From the NCBI RefSeq assembly GCF_024609765.1, contig NZ_JANFDG010000023.1, positions 27,261 through 91,260 on the forward strand: a DNA stretch of 64,000 bases. Direction: 5' to 3'. The stretch comes from Shinella pollutisoli. Its GTDB lineage: Bacteria; Pseudomonadota; Alphaproteobacteria; Rhizobiales; Rhizobiaceae. The position numbers were made by a program, and so were the translations under genes. Below, in pieces: positions 58,957-64,000 of the stretch; position 1 is the first letter of the stretch, and every line of letters begins with the position of its first letter. Below the pieces are notes generated by a model. That model was not told where the DNA came from. It made no database searches and saw only the letters and a list, made by a program, of their open reading frames with translations.

Positions 58957-61264
58957 GGGTCAGTTCCTTGTCTTCAGCATCCGTCTCGCCGGCCGTGTCC
59001 TCGAAGGGCAGGATCACGCGGATCATCGCCCCGTGGCCGTTGTCGAAGTCCCGCGGCGCGTCGTGCAGCTCGAGCTGCCCGCCGTGGTCCTCGATGATCT
59101 TCTTGACGATGGCGAGCCCGAGCCCGGTGCCCTTCTCGCGCATCGTCATGTAGGGCTCGAGAATCCGGTGGCGGTTCTCGGTCGGCAGCCCCTTGCCGTT
59201 GTCGATGACGTCGACGACGAAGCGCCGCCCCTCCTCGTCGCGCCGGGCGCGCACGAGGATCCTCGGCTCGGTGCGGGCCGCCTCCGGCGGCACCGCCTCG
59301 ATCGCCTCGACGGCGTTCTTGACGAGGTTGCCGAAGGCCTGGCCGAGCATGCGCGCGTCGAACAGGCCGGTGAGCGGCTCCTCGCCGAGGTCCTTCCGGA
59401 AGGCGACGTGGTGATTGCCCATCTCGCGCAGGAACACCGCATCCTTGAGGATGCCGCGCAGGTCCGTGCGCTCCTTGGTGGGCTTGGGCATGCGGGCGAA
59501 GGAGGAGAACTCGTCGACCATCCGGCCGATGTCCTCCACCTGGCGGACGATCGTGTCCGTACACTGGTCGAAGACGGCCCGGTCCTCCTGGTCGATCTGC
59601 TTGCCGTAGCGGCGGCGGATGCGCTCGGCGGAAAGCTGGATCGGCGTCAGCGGGTTCTTGATCTCGTGGGCGATGCGGCGCGCCACGTCGGCCCAGGCGG
59701 TGGAGCGCTGGGCGATGACGAGGTCGGTGATGTCGTCGACGGTGATGACGTAGGATTCCTGCGCGTCGCTCGCCTCCTCGCGCGTCACCTGCACGTTGAG
59801 GGTGCGCTCCTTGCCGCCCTGCATGATGTTGATCTGCTTGCGGTAATCGTTGCGGTGGCGCGTCGCGCCGTCCGCCAGCACCGCGGCGATCTCGGGCGCC
59901 ACCTCGGCGAGCGGCCGGCCGACGAGGGACGCCGCGTCGCGGCCGGTCAGGAGCTCGGCCGAGGTGTTGGCGATGGTGATGCGGCCGTCCTCCTCGACGC
60001 CGATCACCGCGGCCGTGACGCCGGAGAGCACCGCCTCGATGAAACGGCGGCGGTGGTCCATCTCGTCCTTGGCGTCGATGATCTCCGCCTGCTGGGCGCG
60101 GATCTCGGCGATCATCTTGTTGAAGGTGCGCGACAGGTTGCCGACGTCGCCGTCGGCCGTGCGCACCGGCACGCTGACGTCGAGATTGCCCGAGGCGACG
60201 CTGTCGGCCGCGCCGATCAGGAGGCGGATCGGCCGGACGATGCGGTCGGCGACGGCGATCGCCGTCCAGATGGCGGCGAGCAGCACGATCAGCGCGAAGC
60301 CGAGATAGAGCACGCCGAAGGCGATCTGCAGCGTCGTGCGGCCGGCCTCCAGCGCCCGGTACTCCGCCGTGTTCTCCTCCATCAGGCGCATGGAGCGCAT
60401 CACTTCCGGGTCGACGGTGCGGATCGTGTAGAGGATCGCGTCGGGGATGTTCTCGAGCTTGATCACCGCGCCGACGAGATTGGTGGTGCCGGGCGGCACC
60501 AGCGTCGGCTGGCCGGCCGCGGACGCCTTCAGCGCCTCCTCCGGCAGGGGCGGCAGCGGATCCTCGGTGAGGATGCTCGCCTGCAGGATCGTCGAGCCGT
60601 CGGGGCGCAGCAGGAAGGCGCCGAGCATGCCGCGGCCCCTCGCCTGCCGGGTCATCAGCTCGATGAAGCCGGTGCGGTCGAGGCTGTAGAGCTGGCGGTT
60701 GCGGTCGAGGTCGTTGGCCATCGACACGGTCTGGCCCTGCAGGTAGCTCGCGTTCTCCAGCACGTAGGCCTGGGCCACGTTGAGCGAGGAGCTGACGATC
60801 GACTGGGTGCGGATCGAGAACCAGCGGTCGAGGCCGACGTCGAGGGTGATCGAGGCGAAGATCGCCACCAGCACCGCCGGCGTGATGGCGACGATGGAAA
60901 ACAGCGCGACGATGCGCACGTGCAGCCGTGCGGCCGCCCTGCCGCGGTTGCGCGCCCTGACGAGCCGGGTGATCTCGCGTCCGATCAGGTAGATGAGGCC
61001 GAGGACGAAGATTGCGTTGATCGAGGCCGAGGCGATGACGACGTTGGCCTCGGGCTTGATCGGCGTGAGGCCGAGCAGGATGAAGAGCGAGATGGTGGCC
61101 GCCACCAGCGCGCCGCCGGCGAGCACGAGGCCCGGAAGGGCGAAGGACGCCCGCCGGTCGCCGCCGGCAGCCCCGTCGCTTCCGTTTGTCGCAAGGCCCA
61201 GGCCCTCTGCCGTCTGCCGCATCCGTTCCCCGCCCGTGCGCCCGACGGCGCCGGCTTTCCCCAT
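58946..61264 (-). CDS. ntrY: Nitrogen regulation sensor histidine kinase NtrY
   Basis: The 772-residue kinase has four membrane segments in its N-terminal 330 residues, a HAMP domain (about 325-380), a PAS domain and the H-box [15 protein letters not shown] with a standard ATPase domain (VDVIDNGKGLP, GTGLGLAIVKK). It is the partner of NtrX in nitrogen and redox sensing. The first 25 residues are low in complexity, so a start a little downstream (Met15) is possible. Confidence 0.94.
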   Translation of the reverse strand: MGKAGAVGRTGGERMRQTAEGLGLATNGSDGAAGGDRRASFALPGLVLAGGALVAATISLFILLGLTPIKPEANVVIASASINAIFVLGLIYLIGREITRLVRARNRGRAAARLHVRIVALFSIVAITPAVLVAIFASITLDVGLDRWFSIRTQSIVSSSLNVAQAYVLENASYLQGQTVSMANDLDRNRQLYSLDRTGFIELMTRQARGRGMLGAFLLRPDGSTILQASILTEDPLPPLPEEALKASAAGQPTLVPPGTTNLVGAVIKLENIPDAILYTIRTVDPEVMRSMRLMEENTAEYRALEAGRTTLQIAFGVLYLGFALIVLLAAIWTAIAVADRIVRPIRLLIGAADSVASGNLDVSVPVRTADGDVGNLSRTFNKMIAEIRAQQAEIIDAKDEMDHRRRFIEAVLSGVTAAVIGVEEDGRITIANTSAELLTGRDAASLVGRPLAEVAPEIAAVLADGATRHRNDYRKQINIMQGGKERTLNVQVTREEASDAQESYVITVDDITDLVIAQRSTAWADVARRIAHEIKNPLTPIQLSAERIRRRYGKQIDQEDRAVFDQCTDTIVRQVEDIGRMVDEFSSFARMPKPTKERTDLRGILKDAVFLREMGNHHVAFRKDLGEEPLTGLFDARMLGQAFGNLVKNAVEAIEAVPPEAARTEPRILVRARRDEEGRRFVVDVIDNGKGLPTENRHRILEPYMTMREKGTGLGLAIVKKIIEDHGGQLELHDAPRDFDNGHGAMIRVILPFEDTAGETDAEDKELTHGL

Positions 61265-61349
61265 ATCGTTGCAGGCGCGGCCCGGGCCGCCCGTCTGTCA
61301 CTCTCAAGCAACAGATTGTGGCCAAAATGCAACGCTGCCGCCGGGGAAG

Positions 61350-62800
<1,451 letters not shown>

Positions 62801-62804
<4 letters not shown>

Positions 62805-63934
62805 CGGATATGTCCTCTGGTCTTCTGGATGTCGTCGTCTTCGCTGACCCCGCGCGAGGCCGGCATCAGCACGCGGAAGGTGGTGCGGCTCCCCTGGCTG
62901 TCGCATTCGACGATGCCGCCGTGGTCGCCGATGATCTTGGCGACGAGCGCGAGCCCGAGGCCGGAGCCGTTGGTCTTGGTGGAGATGAACGGGTCGAAGA
63001 GATGCGGCAGGAGGTCGGCCGGCACGCCGGGCCCGTTGTCGTGGACGCAGAATTCGAGCGGCAGCGAGATCTTTTCCCGCGTGCCGGCGACCGAGAGGCG
63101 GATGCCTGGCCGGTAGGCGGTCGTCAGCAGGATCTCGCCGTCCGGCCGCTCGCCGATCGCCTCCGCCGCGTTCTTGACGAGGTTCAGGAAGACCTGCACG
63201 AGCTGGTCGCGGTTGGCGTAGACCGGCGGCAGCGAGGGGTCGTAGAGCTCGGTGATCCGGATCTGGCGGGCGAACCCGGCCTTGGCCACCGCCTTCACGT
63301 GGTCGAGCACCGAATGGATGTTGACCGGCACCCGGTCGATCGGCCGCTCGTCGGAGAAGACCTCCATGCGGTCGACGAGCGAGACGATGCGGTCGGTCTC
63401 GTCGCAGATGAGGCGCGTCAGCGCGCGGTCCTCGTCCACCACCGCGCTTTCGAGCAGCTGCGCCGCCCCGCGGATGCCGGAGAGCGGGTTCTTGATCTCG
63501 TGGGCGAGCATGGAGGCGAGGCCGGTGACGGAGCGGGCCGCGCCGCGATGGGTGAGCTGGCGGTCGATCTTGTCCGCCATCGAGCGCTCCTGGAAGACGA
63601 CGACCACGGCGCCCGGCGTCGTCGTCACGGGTGCGACGTAGATGTCGACCAGCTTGTCGGCGCCGAGCCGCGGCGAGCTCAGGTCGACGCGATACTCGCT
63701 GACCGGCCCGCGCCGCTCGCGCACCTGGTCGACCAGCGTCAGCAGCGGGCTGCCGAATGGAATGAAGGCGTCGATGCGGTGGCGGGCGAGGAAATTGGCG
63801 CTTGCGCCGAAGAAGGATTCGGCCTCCCAGTTTGCGAAGGCGACATAGCCGGCCTCGTCCACCATGATGACCGGGTTCTGGATGGCGTTCAGCACCGCCA
63901 TCGCCAGATCGGCGCCCTGGGCTCCCGCGCTCAT
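62801..63934 (-). CDS. ntrB: Nitrogen regulation sensor histidine kinase NtrB
   Basis: The 377-residue kinase has a PAS domain at about residues 10-120 and the dimerisation and phosphoacceptor site at His145 in [17 protein letters not shown], then the ATPase motifs VHDNGPGVP and [11 protein letters not shown]. No membrane segment is seen, as expected of a cytosolic kinase. The start overlaps the preceding reading frame by 4 bases. Confidence 0.95.
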
Positions 63935-64000
63935 GCCGCCCTACCAATGAAATGCGTTTCGACATCTGCCTTTCGGGCACTGTGTTTATGGCCGAGGATG
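63931..64000 (-). CDS. Partial CDS, C-terminal tail (probably DusB/NifR3)
   Basis: A minus-strand frame is open from the right window edge and ends in a TGA that overlaps the ntrB start (ATGA). The 22 visible residues end HFIGRAA. In rhizobia the gene before ntrB is nifR3 (dusB, tRNA-dihydrouridine synthase), so I suspect it, but the piece is too short for an identification. Confidence 0.5.
   Translation of the reverse strand, partial: ILGHKHSARKADVETHFIGRAA

Noticed and set aside
56164..59097. Long plus-strand frame opposite trkA and ntrX
   Set aside because: It is antisense to two well identified genes and its product is His/Asp/Arg-rich without any domain.

Overview
The window is about 64 kb of GC-rich chromosome from an alphaproteobacterium, almost certainly a member of the Rhizobiales and most likely Rhizobiaceae. 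The lineage call rests on the gene tail resembling dusB followed by ntrB-ntrC-ntrY-ntrX-trkA, then hfq-hflX and mazG, on the phosphatidylcholine synthase of the choline pathway, on the cysG-DUF2849-cysI-DUF934 operon, on DUF992 and DUF1344 proteins, and on palindromic mosaic repeats of the rhizobial RIME type. I cannot name the genus from sequence alone.

Left chromosomal part (1-13.3 kb): a partial membrane protein, tRNA-Lys, a CcdA-type thiol/cytochrome maturation protein, an AEC transporter, a UbiH-family hydroxylase, phosphatidylcholine synthase, a quinone oxidoreductase, a complete BMP-type nucleoside-like ABC importer (ATPase, two permeases, binding protein) closed by a terminator and followed by a FadR-type regulator, then small conserved proteins including DUF992 and a VanZ-like membrane protein.

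Integrated element (13,301-24,650, about 11.3 kb): it sits in the 3' end of tRNA-Ser(UGA) and is bounded by 14-bp direct repeats. It carries a P4-type integrase, an AlpA-like excisionase, a run of overlapping unknown genes, a Nu1-like small-terminase protein, a prohead protease-major capsid fusion, a tail tape measure protein, and an AbiTii-family gene. There is no large terminase, portal, connector, tail tube, baseplate, lysis or replication gene that I can recognise. All reading frames are open and several overlap by 1 to 8 bases, so it looks like a selected compact element (a possible phage satellite) rather than random decay. This is the most interesting part of the window.

Middle chromosomal part (24.7-42.8 kb): rlpA, a D,D-carboxypeptidase-like protein with two altered catalytic motifs, the tmk-holB-metG-tatD-MBL run, purC, a decayed IS30-family element, small secreted proteins, and the minus-strand groups coaD-cyclophilin-cyclophilin and DMT transporter-queA-tgt. 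The Tgt protein appears to lack its zinc site.

Right chromosomal part (42.8-64 kb): gyrA (alanine at the position equivalent to E. coli Ser83), marC, a GntR regulator preceded by two perfect 12-bp palindromes, ferredoxin-NADP reductase, the sulfite-reduction/siroheme operon, a nucleoside deaminase, mazG, hflX, hfq, trkA and the nitrogen-regulation two-component systems NtrX/NtrY and NtrC/NtrB. The last 70 bases hold the tail of another gene that overlaps ntrB, probably dusB (nifR3).
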